From contig NZ_JASZYR010000008.1 of NCBI RefSeq assembly GCF_030316855.1, positions 62,001-126,000 of the forward strand: DNA of 64,000 nt. The letters run 5' to 3'. Source of the DNA: Variovorax sp. J22P240. GTDB taxonomy: Bacteria > Pseudomonadota > Gammaproteobacteria > Burkholderiales > Burkholderiaceae_C. This document shows, piece by piece, positions 1 through 9,003 of this stretch; positions within the stretch are counted from its first letter, which is position 1; every line of letters begins with the position of its first letter. A model generated the notes under the pieces. That model was not told the DNA's origin. It saw nothing but the letters and a program-made list of their open reading frames with translations, and did no database searches. Position numbers and translations under genes: made by a program.

Positions 1-1019
1 GCGGAGCTGATGGACCCGTTCAAGCGACGCGCAGGCATCGAGCGCGTGAAGCGCGGCGACACACTGCCGGAAGTCAGCTCGTCGCTGCGCCTCGAAGCCG
101 GGGACCAGGTGCTGGTGATCGGGCAACGCAGCGCGATGGTCGAGGTCGCCGGCCTTCTGGGCCGCGAGTTCGCGGACACCACGGCCTTCGAGGTGGTGAT
201 CGAAACGGTCGAGGTGATGCTGACGCAGCCGGAATGGATCGGCCGCGAGCTGCGCGACCTGAAAGCGGACCGCAGCGGTGCGCTCAGCCAGCTTCCACGC
301 CTGCCGCAGAACGTCCATGTGGTCGGTGTCGTGCGCGACGGGCACACGATGCCGCTGCTGCCCGAACTCAAGCTCCAGCGGCGCGACGTGCTCAAGCTCT
401 ACGGTCCGGCCGCCGACATGCCGAAAGTGGTGCCGCTCTTCGGCGTGCGCGTCGTCCATTCCGTGCGCAGCAACATCAGCTACATGGCGGCGGGCATCCT
501 GCTCGGCGTGTTCATCGGTGGCTTCAGCATCAAGCTGGGCGGTATCCCCTTCTCGCTCGGAACCGGCGGCGGTGCGTTGCTGACAGGCCTGGCCTTCGGC
601 TGGTTCCAGGCCCGCAACCCGCACCGCCTGAGCATTCCCGAGGATGCGCTCGCGCTGATGAAGGACATCGGCCTCGCCACCTTCATTGCCTGCGTGGGAC
701 TGGCGTCGGGCCCGCAGGCGATCACGCTCATCCAAAAGTTCGGCATCGCCTTGCCGCTGCTGGGCATCGCGATCGCGATCGTCCCGGCGACCATCTCGCT
801 CTTCGTCGGCCGCCGCTTTCTCAAGATCGAGACCCCCGTGCTGCTGGGCGCCATCGCTGGACAGCAGTGCAGCACGCCAGCCCTGAGCGCCGTGCAGACG
901 TGGCTGGCAACACGACGCCGCTGCTGGGCTACACGATCACCTATGCGATCTCGAACGTGATCCTGCCCCTGATGGGGCCGCTGATCGTCGGCATCGTCGG
1001 CGCCATGCAGATGAAGTGA
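1..1019 (+). pseudogene. aspT: AspT-type aspartate:alanine antiporter, 5'-truncated by window and frameshifted
   Basis: The gene enters from the left edge, since the frame is open before the first ATG at 10. It encodes the C-terminal half of a YidE/YbjL-duplication (AspT) antiporter: a TrkA-C-like cytoplasmic region, then the second membrane bundle with the typical Gly-rich segment GIPFSLGTGGGALLTG. The frame is lost near 895-905: after SAVQ it becomes an Arg-rich nonsense tail that stops at 960. The family ending (AGNTTPLLGYTITYAI and onward to MQMK) continues in the next frame and stops at 1019. One missing G near 897 would restore a QDVAGN junction. It is therefore either a recent pseudogene or a single-base sequence error. 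A complete paralogue follows 34 bases downstream, so the function may be covered. Confidence 0.8.
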
Positions 1020-1053
1020 CTTCGCCCACCTCCGACCCGAAAGGACCCGGCAC

Positions 1054-2742
1054 ATGGAATGGCTGCATGACCTCTTCAAACGATCGCCTGAAATGGCGCT
1101 CTTTCTCTCGCTGGCCGTCGGCTACTACATCGGCAAGCTGAAGTTCGGCAAGTTCCAGCTGGGCGGCGTGGCCGGGTCGCTGCTGGTCGCGGTGGTGGTG
1201 AGCCAGGTCGGCGTGAAGGTCGACGACGGGGTGAAGGCGGTGCTCTTCGCGCTGTTCATCTACGCAGTCGGCTTCGAGAGCGGCCCGCAGTTCTTCAGTT
1301 CGCTGGGCAAGCGCTCTCTCAAGGAGATCGTGCTCGCGGCCGTGCTCGCCATCACCGGGCTCGCGACGGTGATCGTCATGGCCAAGCTGTGCGGCCTGGA
1401 CAAGGGACTCGCGGCCGGCGTCGCGGCCGGCGGACTGACGCAGTCGGCCATCATCGGCACCGCCGGCGACGCGATCGCCAAGCTCGGCCTCTCGGCGGAC
1501 GAGACGACGCGGCTGCAAGGCAACGTCGCCATCGGCTACGCGGTGACCTACGTGTTCGGCTCGTTCGGCGCCATCATCGTCTGCGTCAACATCCTGCCGA
1601 AGTTCATGGGCCGGTCCATCCGCGACGACGCGATCGCGGCCGAAACCGCGATGCAGGCCGGCGTGGCCGCGTTGGGGCCGGACCAGCAGGCGGCCGCGCC
1701 TTCGCTGGTGGGACGCATCTACGAACTGACGACCGATCCGAACCGCACGGTGGCGGAGATCGAATACGCCACGCCGACCACCGCCATCACGATCGAAAGG
1801 GTCAAGCGCAGCGGCAAGTTCATCGAGGTCGGCCCCGATCTTCGGCTGCAGAAAGGCGACGTGGTGCTCGTCGTCGGCCGGCGCGAGGCGGTGGTCGGCA
1901 GCGCGCCGCTGATGGGCAAGGAGCTTTACGACGTCGACGGCATGGAACTCACCATGCAGAAGCGCGAGATCGTGCTGACCAACAAGACCTTCGACAAGAA
2001 GACGATCGGACAGATCACCGCGGAGACTGCGGGCGGCGCGCGGCATGGCATCTTCGTGGTCAACATCAGCCGCATGGGCAAGGACCTGGCGATGAAGCCG
2101 GATACCGTGGTGCAGGCCGGCGACCTGGTCTCGATCTTCGGCGCCGAGCAGGACGTCAAGCGCGTATCGGCGCGCATCGGCGAAATCATCGTGCAGGGCA
2201 CAAAGACCGACTTCGTCTACCTGGGTGCCGGGCTCGTGGTGGGCCTGCTGATCGGCTTGGTGAGCGTCAAGCTCGGCGACATCCCCCTGACGCTCGGCAG
2301 CGGCGGCGGCGCACTGCTGTCGGGCCTTCTGTTCGGCTGGTACCGGGCCAAGCGCCAGACCTTCGGCGCGCTGCCGGCGGGCGCGGTGCAGCTGCTCAAG
2401 GATCTCGGCCTCGCCGGATTCGTGGTGGTCGTGGGCCTGTCGTCCGGCCTGCAGGCGGTCGAGACGATCAAGCAGCACGGGTTGACGATCTTCGGCGTGG
2501 GCGTGGTGGTGACCATCCTGCCGATGATCATCACCATGCTGTTCGGCCGCTACGTGCTGCGCTACGACAACGTGGCGACCTTCGCGGGTGCGCTGTCGGG
2601 CTCGCGCAGCGCCAACCCGGCATTCGGCGAGGTGCTCGACAAGGCGGAGAACTCCATACCGACCGTTCCCTTCGCGATCACTTACGCGCTCGCCAATGTG
2701 TTCCTGACCTTGCTCGGTCCGTTGATCGTCGCATTGGCTTGA
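1054..2742 (+). CDS. aspT: Aspartate:alanine antiporter, AspT/YidE-YbjL family
   Basis: This 562-residue inner-membrane protein has the full AspT architecture: a first membrane bundle (about residues 10-170), two TrkA-C/RCK-C-like cytoplasmic segments (about 215-290 and 300-375), and a second membrane bundle (about 385-560) with a GDIPLTLGSGGGALLSGLLF signature. AspT exchanges external aspartate for internal alanine. With the decarboxylase encoded just downstream this consumes a cytoplasmic proton and helps build the proton motive force (known for the family). The ATG at 1054 has an AAAGGA ribosome site about 10 bases upstream. It lies between the frameshifted paralogue and aspD, 40 bases before aspD, in an evident operon. 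Substrate is inferred from the aspD linkage; other dicarboxylate/amino-acid exchanges are possible. Confidence 0.88.
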   Translation: MEWLHDLFKRSPEMALFLSLAVGYYIGKLKFGKFQLGGVAGSLLVAVVVSQVGVKVDDGVKAVLFALFIYAVGFESGPQFFSSLGKRSLKEIVLAAVLAITGLATVIVMAKLCGLDKGLAAGVAAGGLTQSAIIGTAGDAIAKLGLSADETTRLQGNVAIGYAVTYVFGSFGAIIVCVNILPKFMGRSIRDDAIAAETAMQAGVAALGPDQQAAAPSLVGRIYELTTDPNRTVAEIEYATPTTAITIERVKRSGKFIEVGPDLRLQKGDVVLVVGRREAVVGSAPLMGKELYDVDGMELTMQKREIVLTNKTFDKKTIGQITAETAGGARHGIFVVNISRMGKDLAMKPDTVVQAGDLVSIFGAEQDVKRVSARIGEIIVQGTKTDFVYLGAGLVVGLLIGLVSVKLGDIPLTLGSGGGALLSGLLFGWYRAKRQTFGALPAGAVQLLKDLGLAGFVVVVGLSSGLQAVETIKQHGLTIFGVGVVVTILPMIITMLFGRYVLRYDNVATFAGALSGSRSANPAFGEVLDKAENSIPTVPFAITYALANVFLTLLGPLIVALA

Positions 2743-2782
2743 GCGCGCACATCCCTCTTTTTCCCGAACCAAGGAGCAAGCC

Positions 2783-4438
2783 ATGGACTTCAGCGACGTC
2801 GAAAAACTGGGCAACCTCAGCCCCTTCGAACTCAAGGACTCATTGATCAAGGCTGCCAGCGAGAGCGACCGGCTCATGCTCAACGCGGGCCGCGGCAATC
2901 CCAACTTCCTGGCGACGACACCGCGCCACGGCTTCTTCCAGTTCGGCCTGTTCGCGATGACCGAGTCCGAGCGCTCGTACGTCTACATGGAGGACGTGGG
3001 AGGCTTTCCCCAGCGCGAGGGCATCGAGGCGCGCTTCGAGATCTTTACGCAGACGCATCGATCACGCCCCGGCGTGCGCTTCATCGAGGCGGCGGTCTCC
3101 TATGTGCGCGACCAGCTCGGCCTGTCGGCCGGCGACTTCATCTACGAGATGTGCGAGGCCATCCTGGGCTGCAACTACCCGGTGCCCGACCGCATGCTGC
3201 GCCTCTCCGAAATCATCGTGGGCCAGTACATCCACCGCGAGATGATCGGCACGCACCCTTTCGTGGGCAAGTTCGACATGTATGCGGTCGAAGGCGGCAC
3301 GGCGGCGATGACCTACCTGTTCAACAGCCTGCGCGAGAACCACCTGATCGAGCCCGGCGACACGATCGCGCTGGGCATGCCGATCTTCACGCCGTACATC
3401 GAAATCCCGCACCTCAATGACTACCGCCTGGTCGAGCTGAACATCGAAGCGGAGCCGGAGAACAACTGGCAGTACACGAAGAAGGAACTGCAGAAGCTGC
3501 TGGACCCCAAGGTCAAGGCCTTCTTCCTGTGCAACCCGAGCAACCCGCCCTCTGTGAAGATGAGCGACGAGGTGCTCGCCAACATCGTGGAGATCGTCAG
3601 GAAGCGGCCGGACCTCATCATCCTCACGGACGACGTGTACGGCACCTTCGCCGACGACTTCACCTCGCTGTTCGCGATGTGCCCGCAGAACACGATTCTC
3701 GTGTATTCGTTCTCCAAGTACTTCGGCGCCACCGGCTGGCGCATGGGCGTGGTGGCCACGCACGAAACCAATATTCTCGACCAGAGGATCGCGGCCCTGC
3801 CGGAGGCACAGAAGAAGGAACTCGACGAGCGCTACTGCTCCATCACCACCGAGCCCCGCGCGCTCAAGTTCATCGACCGGCTTGTGGCGGACAGCCGTAC
3901 CGTCGCACTGAACCACACGGCTGGCCTCTCCACGCCGGTGCAGGCGCAGATGGTGATGTTCTCCCTCTTCTCGCTGATGGACGAAGCGCAGGCCTACAAG
4001 GCGGCCATGAAGCGCATCGTGCTGCGCCGCAAGCAGGCGCTCTACCGCGAGTTGGGCATCCCGATGGTGGTCGACCCCAACTCCGTGCGCTACTACCACC
4101 TGCTCGACATGGAGGACATCGCGACGCAGATGTACGGTGCGGATTTCGCGAAATGGCTGGTGGCGCAGCTTCGGCCGAACGAGGCGCTCTTCCGGCTGGC
4201 GCAGGAAACCGGCGTCGTGCTCCTGCCGGGGCGAGGGTTCGGCAGCCCGCATGCGTCGGGGCGCGTGTCGCTGGCGAACCTTAACGAGTACGACTACGCC
4301 AACATCGGCAAATCCATCCGCGGCATGGCCTCCGAGTTCTTCGAGCGTTACCAGCAGCAGGGGTCGGGAAGCCGCGGCGCGAAAGGCGGCGCGGCCGGGG
4401 ACGGAAAACCGAAATCCGCGAAGAAGGGGAAAAGGTAG
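2783..4438 (+). CDS. aspD: Bifunctional aspartate transaminase / aspartate 4-decarboxylase
   Basis: This PLP enzyme of 551 residues belongs to the fold type I aminotransferase superfamily and converts L-aspartate to L-alanine plus CO2. Visible features are the PLP-lysine motif SFSKYFGATGWRMG (about residues 310-323), the upstream LTDDVYGTF segment, the FFLCNPSNPPS motif, and a C-terminal RVSLANLNEYDY. Length matches AspD/AsdA proteins (about 530-550). The last 25 or so residues are a Gly/Lys-rich low-complexity tail that looks dispensable. An AAGGAG ribosome site precedes ATG 2783. Position behind two aspT genes fits the known aspartate decarboxylation/antiport pair. It converges with the amidohydrolase, leaving only 14 bases between stop codons. 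Confidence 0.93.
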   Translation: MDFSDVEKLGNLSPFELKDSLIKAASESDRLMLNAGRGNPNFLATTPRHGFFQFGLFAMTESERSYVYMEDVGGFPQREGIEARFEIFTQTHRSRPGVRFIEAAVSYVRDQLGLSAGDFIYEMCEAILGCNYPVPDRMLRLSEIIVGQYIHREMIGTHPFVGKFDMYAVEGGTAAMTYLFNSLRENHLIEPGDTIALGMPIFTPYIEIPHLNDYRLVELNIEAEPENNWQYTKKELQKLLDPKVKAFFLCNPSNPPSVKMSDEVLANIVEIVRKRPDLIILTDDVYGTFADDFTSLFAMCPQNTILVYSFSKYFGATGWRMGVVATHETNILDQRIAALPEAQKKELDERYCSITTEPRALKFIDRLVADSRTVALNHTAGLSTPVQAQMVMFSLFSLMDEAQAYKAAMKRIVLRRKQALYRELGIPMVVDPNSVRYYHLLDMEDIATQMYGADFAKWLVAQLRPNEALFRLAQETGVVLLPGRGFGSPHASGRVSLANLNEYDYANIGKSIRGMASEFFERYQQQGSGSRGAKGGAAGDGKPKSAKKGKR

Positions 4439-4452
4439 CGGCCCTCGCCGGC

Positions 4453-5910
4453 TCAGGCCTTCAGGGTGTTCTTGTGGATCCTGCCGTCCTTCATCACGAT
4501 CAGAAGGCTGCTGTCGGGATTCGCAAGCAGCGCGATGTTCTCGATGGGGTTGCCGTCGACGAGCAACAGGTCTGCGTACGCGCCTTGCTCGATGACACCC
4601 AGTTTCCCGGGATAAGGGTTGCGCGGACCTGAAAGACCCAGCAACTCCGCGTTGGTGGACGTTGCCATGGTCAGGATCTCGCTGTTCGAGTACCACTTCG
4701 TCAGATGCGTCAGCATCGTGCCCTGTCGTATCGCGAGCGCCGGGGAGAACAGCATGTCCGAGCCCCATGCAGTCTTGATCTTGTATTTCTTCGCCAGCCT
4801 GTAGGCGTTGTCGGTACCTGCGAACACCTGGAGCGCGGCCACACGGTTCGGGCCGGTCAGGGGGCCCGTGTCCTCGTCCGACAAGAAAGGCTGGATGCTC
4901 AGCCACACGCCCTTGTCGGCCATCATCTTCGCCGTCGTCTCGTCCATCAGGTGCGCGTGCTCGACACAGCGAGCCCCTGCCGCGATGGCGCGCTGGACGG
5001 TCTGCGGCGCATAGGCGTGCACCGTGGCATAGGTGTTCCAGTCTCTCGCGACCTCCATGCCCGCCCGCAACTCCGCCTCCGTGAGCGTTGTCAGGTCCAG
5101 CGGACTGCGCGGCGAGGAGACGCCACCGCCGCCCACGAGCTTGATCTGCGATGCGCCTAGCGTGAGCTGCTCCCGAACGCGCAGCCGGATCTCGTCCGGG
5201 CTGTCGACGATGGCCGCCGCGCCCGTTTGCTCCACGAAACTCGGCGTGCCCGGGCTCCTCGGTACGTCGGACAAAGAGCGCAAGTCGCCATGCCCGCCGC
5301 TGCCCGTGATCATCGCGCCGGAAGGATAGATGCGCGGGCCCGGCGTCAGGCCCTGGTCGATCGCCTGCTTGAAGGCGAAGGCGGGACCACCCAGGTCACG
5401 CACCGTCGTGAAGCCCCGCAGCAGCGTGCGCTGGGCTTCCCCACTGGCCGCGATATGGATGAAGCCGATGTTTCCTTGCAGGAGCACCTGGAGCGGCAAG
5501 GCTGCGAACATCGAATGCCAATGGGCGTCGATCATCCCCGGCATGACGACTCGCCCGCCGCAATTGATCGTCTGGGCGCCATCAGGCGCTGCGGGCGCGC
5601 CGCTCCCCAGCGACTTGATCCGGTCGCCCTCGACCACCAGGTGGAGGCCGTCGCGGAGCGACGCACTCTTGCCGTCAAAGAGGCGGAAGTTGGTCAGCAC
5701 GATCGGCCGGGGCTGCGCGGGCGCGGGTTGCGCGCTGGCACTGAACGGAAGCCCCAGCGCCGCGACCGAGGCGGCCATGCCGGCGACGAAGCCGCGCCTC
5801 GACAGGTCCGCGTTGATGAGTCGGGTGAGCCTCCCGATCTCGGGCCGATGACAAATGCAGATGGCTCGGCTTACCGCCGAACCGTCCGCCATGGATTCGC
5901 AGGCATACAT
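4453..5910 (-). CDS. Tat-exported metal-dependent amidohydrolase (imidazolonepropionase-like)
   Basis: About 485 residues. The start is the ATG at 5910, six bases after a clean GGAGG; a TTG at 5913 is less likely. A long n-region leads into a twin-arginine signal, SRRGFVAG followed by a hydrophobic stretch and ASA-Q, so the mature enzyme is probably periplasmic. The amidohydrolase signature GMIDAHWHS supplies the paired metal-binding histidines. A further metal-ligand-type His lies in VHAYAP, and the C-terminal ADLLLVDGNP motif is also typical of the superfamily. Substrate cannot be read from sequence; relatives hydrolyse dipeptides, cyclic amides or ureido compounds. It is last in the TRAP operon but separated from dctP by a possible terminator, so co-transcription is uncertain. 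Confidence 0.85.
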   Translation of the reverse strand: MYACESMADGSAVSRAICICHRPEIGRLTRLINADLSRRGFVAGMAASVAALGLPFSASAQPAPAQPRPIVLTNFRLFDGKSASLRDGLHLVVEGDRIKSLGSGAPAAPDGAQTINCGGRVVMPGMIDAHWHSMFAALPLQVLLQGNIGFIHIAASGEAQRTLLRGFTTVRDLGGPAFAFKQAIDQGLTPGPRIYPSGAMITGSGGHGDLRSLSDVPRSPGTPSFVEQTGAAAIVDSPDEIRLRVREQLTLGASQIKLVGGGGVSSPRSPLDLTTLTEAELRAGMEVARDWNTYATVHAYAPQTVQRAIAAGARCVEHAHLMDETTAKMMADKGVWLSIQPFLSDEDTGPLTGPNRVAALQVFAGTDNAYRLAKKYKIKTAWGSDMLFSPALAIRQGTMLTHLTKWYSNSEILTMATSTNAELLGLSGPRNPYPGKLGVIEQGAYADLLLVDGNPIENIALLANPDSSLLIVMKDGRIHKNTLKA

Positions 5911-5994
5911 CAATGACCTCCAGAGCTTGGCAAGGAAACGCGTTCCGGACGCGTTTCCCTAGTCTGACGTCACCCGCGCTGGATGCCAAGGCGA

Positions 5995-6030
5995 ACAAAA
6001 GCAAGCACGGGCATCGGCGCCCGCATGCTT
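5995..6030 (-). terminator. Possible intrinsic terminator after the TRAP dctP gene
   Basis: Read on the minus strand, an imperfect stem (GCGGGC pairing with GCCCG, extended by AAGCA/TGCTT with a two-base bulge at 6024-6025) is followed by TTTT at 6000-5997. It lies between the dctP stop at 6041 and the amidohydrolase start at 5910. The stem is imperfect and the U-run short, so partial termination with read-through is plausible. Confidence 0.45.
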
Positions 6031-6040
6031 TTGCTATGCC

Positions 6041-7045
6041 TTACTTTCGAACCTTGGCAATCTCGGCCATCAGTTCCTTGACAGTCGCGTCGCCCACGGA
6101 GGCCGTGTACTTCTCGATCACCGGCTTGACCTTCTCGCGCAGCTTCGCCATCTCGGCCGGCGGCAGTTCGGTGACGGTCATGCCGGCCGTCTTGAGGGCT
6201 TCGAGCGCGCTGTCCGCTGCGCCGCGGGACACCTGGCGCTGGAAGGCCGTGGCTTCGGTCGCCGCGTCGGTGATGATCTTCTTCTCTTCAGCGCTCATCC
6301 CGTCCCAGGTCTTCTTGCTGACGATCAGCGCCTGCGGGTTATAGATATGGCGGGTTTGCGTGAGGTGCTTTTGCACCTCGGCGAACTTCGACGACAGGAT
6401 CACGGTGTTGGGGTTCTCCTGGCCATCCACCGCCTTCTGGTCGAGCGCCGAGTACAGCTCAGGGAAAGGCAGCGGTGTGGCGTTGGCGCCCAGCGTGTTG
6501 AAGAGGTCGATGTAGATCGGCGACTGGATCACGCGGATCTTGAGCCCGGCGATGTCGTCGGCCTTCGCGATCGGGCGCTTGCTGTTGGTCAGGTTGCGAA
6601 ACCCCAGGTCCCAGTAGCCGAGGCCATGCAGGCCCTTCTCCTCGAGCTTCGCCATCAGCTTCTGGCCGAAGGGGCCGTCGGTGACCGCATCCGCTTCCTG
6701 ACCGTTGTTGAAGAGGAACGGGAAGTCGTAGGCGGCGAACTCCTTCACCTGCGCGGTCAGGATGCCGGCGTTGAGAACCGTCATCTCGACAGTACCGCCC
6801 TGCAGTGCGGAGACCGTCTGCAAGTCCCCGCCCAGCGAGCCGCCGGGGAAGAGCTTGACCGAGATCTTGTTGCCGGACTTCTGCGCCACCAGGTCGGCGA
6901 ATTTCTGCGCACCTTGCGCCTGCGGATGGCCCGTCTGGTTCTGGAACGCGAACTTCAGCGTGCGCTCCTTGCCCTGGGCACCTGCGGTGGTCATCGCGAG
7001 CACGGCGACGGCCGCCAACAGCGTCTTCTGGATGAAACGGGACAT
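6041..7045 (-). CDS. dctP: TRAP transporter solute-binding protein, DctP family (copy 1)
   Basis: 334 residues with an N-terminal signal peptide (hydrophobic LLAAVAVLAMTTAGAQG), therefore periplasmic. DctP signatures include FPGGSLGGD, the GYWDLGFRN and NSKRPI segments, and LKIRVI, whose Arg is the conserved carboxylate-binding position of TRAP binding proteins, plus AVDGQENP. The ligand is therefore probably an organic acid. It has a strong AGAGGAGA ribosome site and lies 35 bases after dctM. A clear paralogue is encoded at the head of the same operon (9476-10492), sharing blocks such as GYWDLGFRN, NSKRPIAK and KAVDGQENP, so two receptors may feed one DctQM channel. Confidence 0.92.
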   Translation of the reverse strand: MSRFIQKTLLAAVAVLAMTTAGAQGKERTLKFAFQNQTGHPQAQGAQKFADLVAQKSGNKISVKLFPGGSLGGDLQTVSALQGGTVEMTVLNAGILTAQVKEFAAYDFPFLFNNGQEADAVTDGPFGQKLMAKLEEKGLHGLGYWDLGFRNLTNSKRPIAKADDIAGLKIRVIQSPIYIDLFNTLGANATPLPFPELYSALDQKAVDGQENPNTVILSSKFAEVQKHLTQTRHIYNPQALIVSKKTWDGMSAEEKKIITDAATEATAFQRQVSRGAADSALEALKTAGMTVTELPPAEMAKLREKVKPVIEKYTASVGDATVKELMAEIAKVRK

Positions 7046-7080
7046 GGATAAGTCTCCTCTAGAGTTTTTGGGGAATCAGC

Positions 7081-8361
7081 TCAACCGCCGAACAGCTTTG
7101 CTGGCCAGATGACCAACCACGGGAACAGGACCATGAGGAACATGATCACGAACTCCGCGATCATGAATGGCACCACACCGCGCGTGACATCGTCCATCGA
7201 TATCTTCCCTACGCCGGCCACCACGTTGAGCACGGTGCCCACGGGCGGCGTGACGAGGCCGATGGAGTTGTTGATGATGAACAACACGCCGAAGTACACC
7301 GGGTCGATGCCTGCCGCCTTCACGATCGGCATCAGCACGGGCGTGAGGATCAGGATCGTCGGGGTCATGTCCATGGCCGTGCCCACGATCATCACGAGCA
7401 CCATGATCGCGAACATCAGCAGGATCTTGTTGCCCATGAAGGGCTGCAGCAGGCCGACCACCTTCGACGGCAGGTCGGCCACTGTGATGAGCCAGGCGCT
7501 CACCATCGCCGCGGCAATCAGGAACATGACGATCGCACTCGTCTTCGCCGCGCCGACGAAGATGTTGTGCAGGTCCTTCCAGGTCAGTTCGCGGTAGATC
7601 ACGGTGGACACGAACAATGCATAGACCGCAGCCACCACAGCCGCCTCGGTCGGCGTGAAGACGCCCATGCGCAAGCCCACCAGGATGATCAGCGGCAGCA
7701 TCAGGGCCCACAGGGCACGTCGGAATGCGGTAAGGATCTCGGCCGTCGACTTGCGCGGCGGCGGAATGATCTTTTCGCGACGAACGAGCCACGCCCAGGT
7801 CAGCCACAGCGCCGCACCGATGAGAAGGCCGGGCACGATGGCCGCGAGAAACAGCTTGGAGATCGAGACGTTGGCCGCAACGCCGAAGATCACCAGCCCG
7901 ATGCTTGGCGGAATGACGGGGCCGATGACACCCGTCGCCGCGATCAGCCCGCCGGCGCGCGCCTTGTCGTGCCCGGCCTTGACCATCATCGGCAGCAGCA
8001 AGGCGGTGAGCGCCGCCGCGTCGGCAACGGCCGAACCCGACAGCGCCGACAGCAGGCATCCGGCCAGGATGGTGACGTAGCCCAGGCCGCCCTTCACGTG
8101 GCCGACCAGCGCCAGCGCGAAATCGACGATGCGCTTGGACAACCCACCGACGTTCATGATCTCGCCGGCCAGCATGAAGAAGGGCACGGCCAGCAGCGGG
8201 AAGCTGTCGGCACCGCCGATGACGTTCTGCGCAAGGATCTGGGCATCGAACAGGTCCAGATGCCACATCAGCGCCACGCCGCTCGCGAGCAGCGAGAAGG
8301 CGATCGGAATGCCCATCGCCATGGCGAGGAGCAAGGAGCCCACGAAAACAAGGATCGTCAT
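7081..8361 (-). CDS. dctM: TRAP transporter large permease, DctM
   Basis: This 426-residue, very hydrophobic protein is the transport subunit of a tripartite ATP-independent periplasmic transporter. It uses an ion gradient to import the ligand delivered by DctP. Family landmarks are the N-terminal VGSLLLAMAMGIPIAFSLL, the PFFMLAGEIMN block, the IPPSIGLVIFG segment and the C-terminal TPPVGTVLNV loop. Length is the normal 425-430 residues. Its ATG overlaps the dctQ stop by four bases (ATGA), showing translational coupling to dctQ. The binding protein dctP follows 35 bases downstream. Confidence 0.94.
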   Translation of the reverse strand: MTILVFVGSLLLAMAMGIPIAFSLLASGVALMWHLDLFDAQILAQNVIGGADSFPLLAVPFFMLAGEIMNVGGLSKRIVDFALALVGHVKGGLGYVTILAGCLLSALSGSAVADAAALTALLLPMMVKAGHDKARAGGLIAATGVIGPVIPPSIGLVIFGVAANVSISKLFLAAIVPGLLIGAALWLTWAWLVRREKIIPPPRKSTAEILTAFRRALWALMLPLIILVGLRMGVFTPTEAAVVAAVYALFVSTVIYRELTWKDLHNIFVGAAKTSAIVMFLIAAAMVSAWLITVADLPSKVVGLLQPFMGNKILLMFAIMVLVMIVGTAMDMTPTILILTPVLMPIVKAAGIDPVYFGVLFIINNSIGLVTPPVGTVLNVVAGVGKISMDDVTRGVVPFMIAEFVIMFLMVLFPWLVIWPAKLFGG

Positions 8362-8948
8362 TTCTTGCTCCCGTGCGCGAATTCAGGGGTGGACGCATTT
8401 CCCGGCTCCGATGCCTCGCCGAGGATCTGCTGCAGTTGCACGGCCTCTTCCGATTCCTGGATCATGACGAGGTCCTTGTCGGCGATCTGCCCGGTCAGCA
8501 GGCGGTAGAGGTCGAGCGCCAGGATGAATGCGGCCAGCACCGAGAAGACGATGCCCGACGAATAGACCACCGCCATCGACGCCCCCGTGACGGGCGCAGT
8601 GACGTCCCAGTTGATGCGGGCCTGGGCCACGCTGCCCTGAAAGAGCAGCCAGACGATGTACAGCATGACGAGGTGCCCGAGCGCGAGACAGATCTTCTTG
8701 CCCAGGGGCGGCAGCCTCTGCACGACCATGTCGACCCCGAGGTGGCCGTGCTCCTTGAGGGCCACGACCGCGCCGAGGAAGGTCACCCAGATGAAGAGCC
8801 AGCGCGAGACTTCTTCGGACACGGTGATGCCCGAGTTGAAGCCGTAGCGAAGCACCACGTTACCGAACACCAGCACCACCATCACCGCGAGGAAGAAGGC
8901 GATCACTGCCTCGATGCCGGTGCTGCATCGGTCGATCCATCGATTCAT
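8358..8948 (-). CDS. dctQ: TRAP transporter small permease, DctQ
   Basis: 196 residues with four predicted hydrophobic segments, the standard DctQ topology. The family segment SRWLFIWVTFLGAVVALKEHGHLGVD (about residues 45-70) is present. DctQ stabilises and supports DctM in the inner membrane. The C-terminal 30 residues form a charged cytoplasmic tail (EESEEAVQ and following) longer than in many homologues. Its stop overlaps the dctM start. The upstream neighbour is aroQ, 55 bases away, so the gene belongs to the same minus-strand unit. Confidence 0.92.
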   Translation of the reverse strand: MNRWIDRCSTGIEAVIAFFLAVMVVLVFGNVVLRYGFNSGITVSEEVSRWLFIWVTFLGAVVALKEHGHLGVDMVVQRLPPLGKKICLALGHLVMLYIVWLLFQGSVAQARINWDVTAPVTGASMAVVYSSGIVFSVLAAFILALDLYRLLTGQIADKDLVMIQESEEAVQLQQILGEASEPGNASTPEFAHGSKK

Positions 8949-9003
8949 GTTGTTTGTCTCTCTGTGAATCCCTGGCCAAGAGCTCAGACCGCGCGCAAGC
9001 GCG

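Noticed and set aside
937..2904. A 655-codon open frame on the minus strand over the second aspT gene
   Set aside because: Antisense shadow of a clear membrane-transport gene; low-complexity composition and no ribosome site.
3062..4906. A 614-codon minus-strand frame across aspD and the amidohydrolase end
   Set aside because: Overlaps two well-supported genes and has shadow-type composition (His/Arg/Val/Asp-rich).
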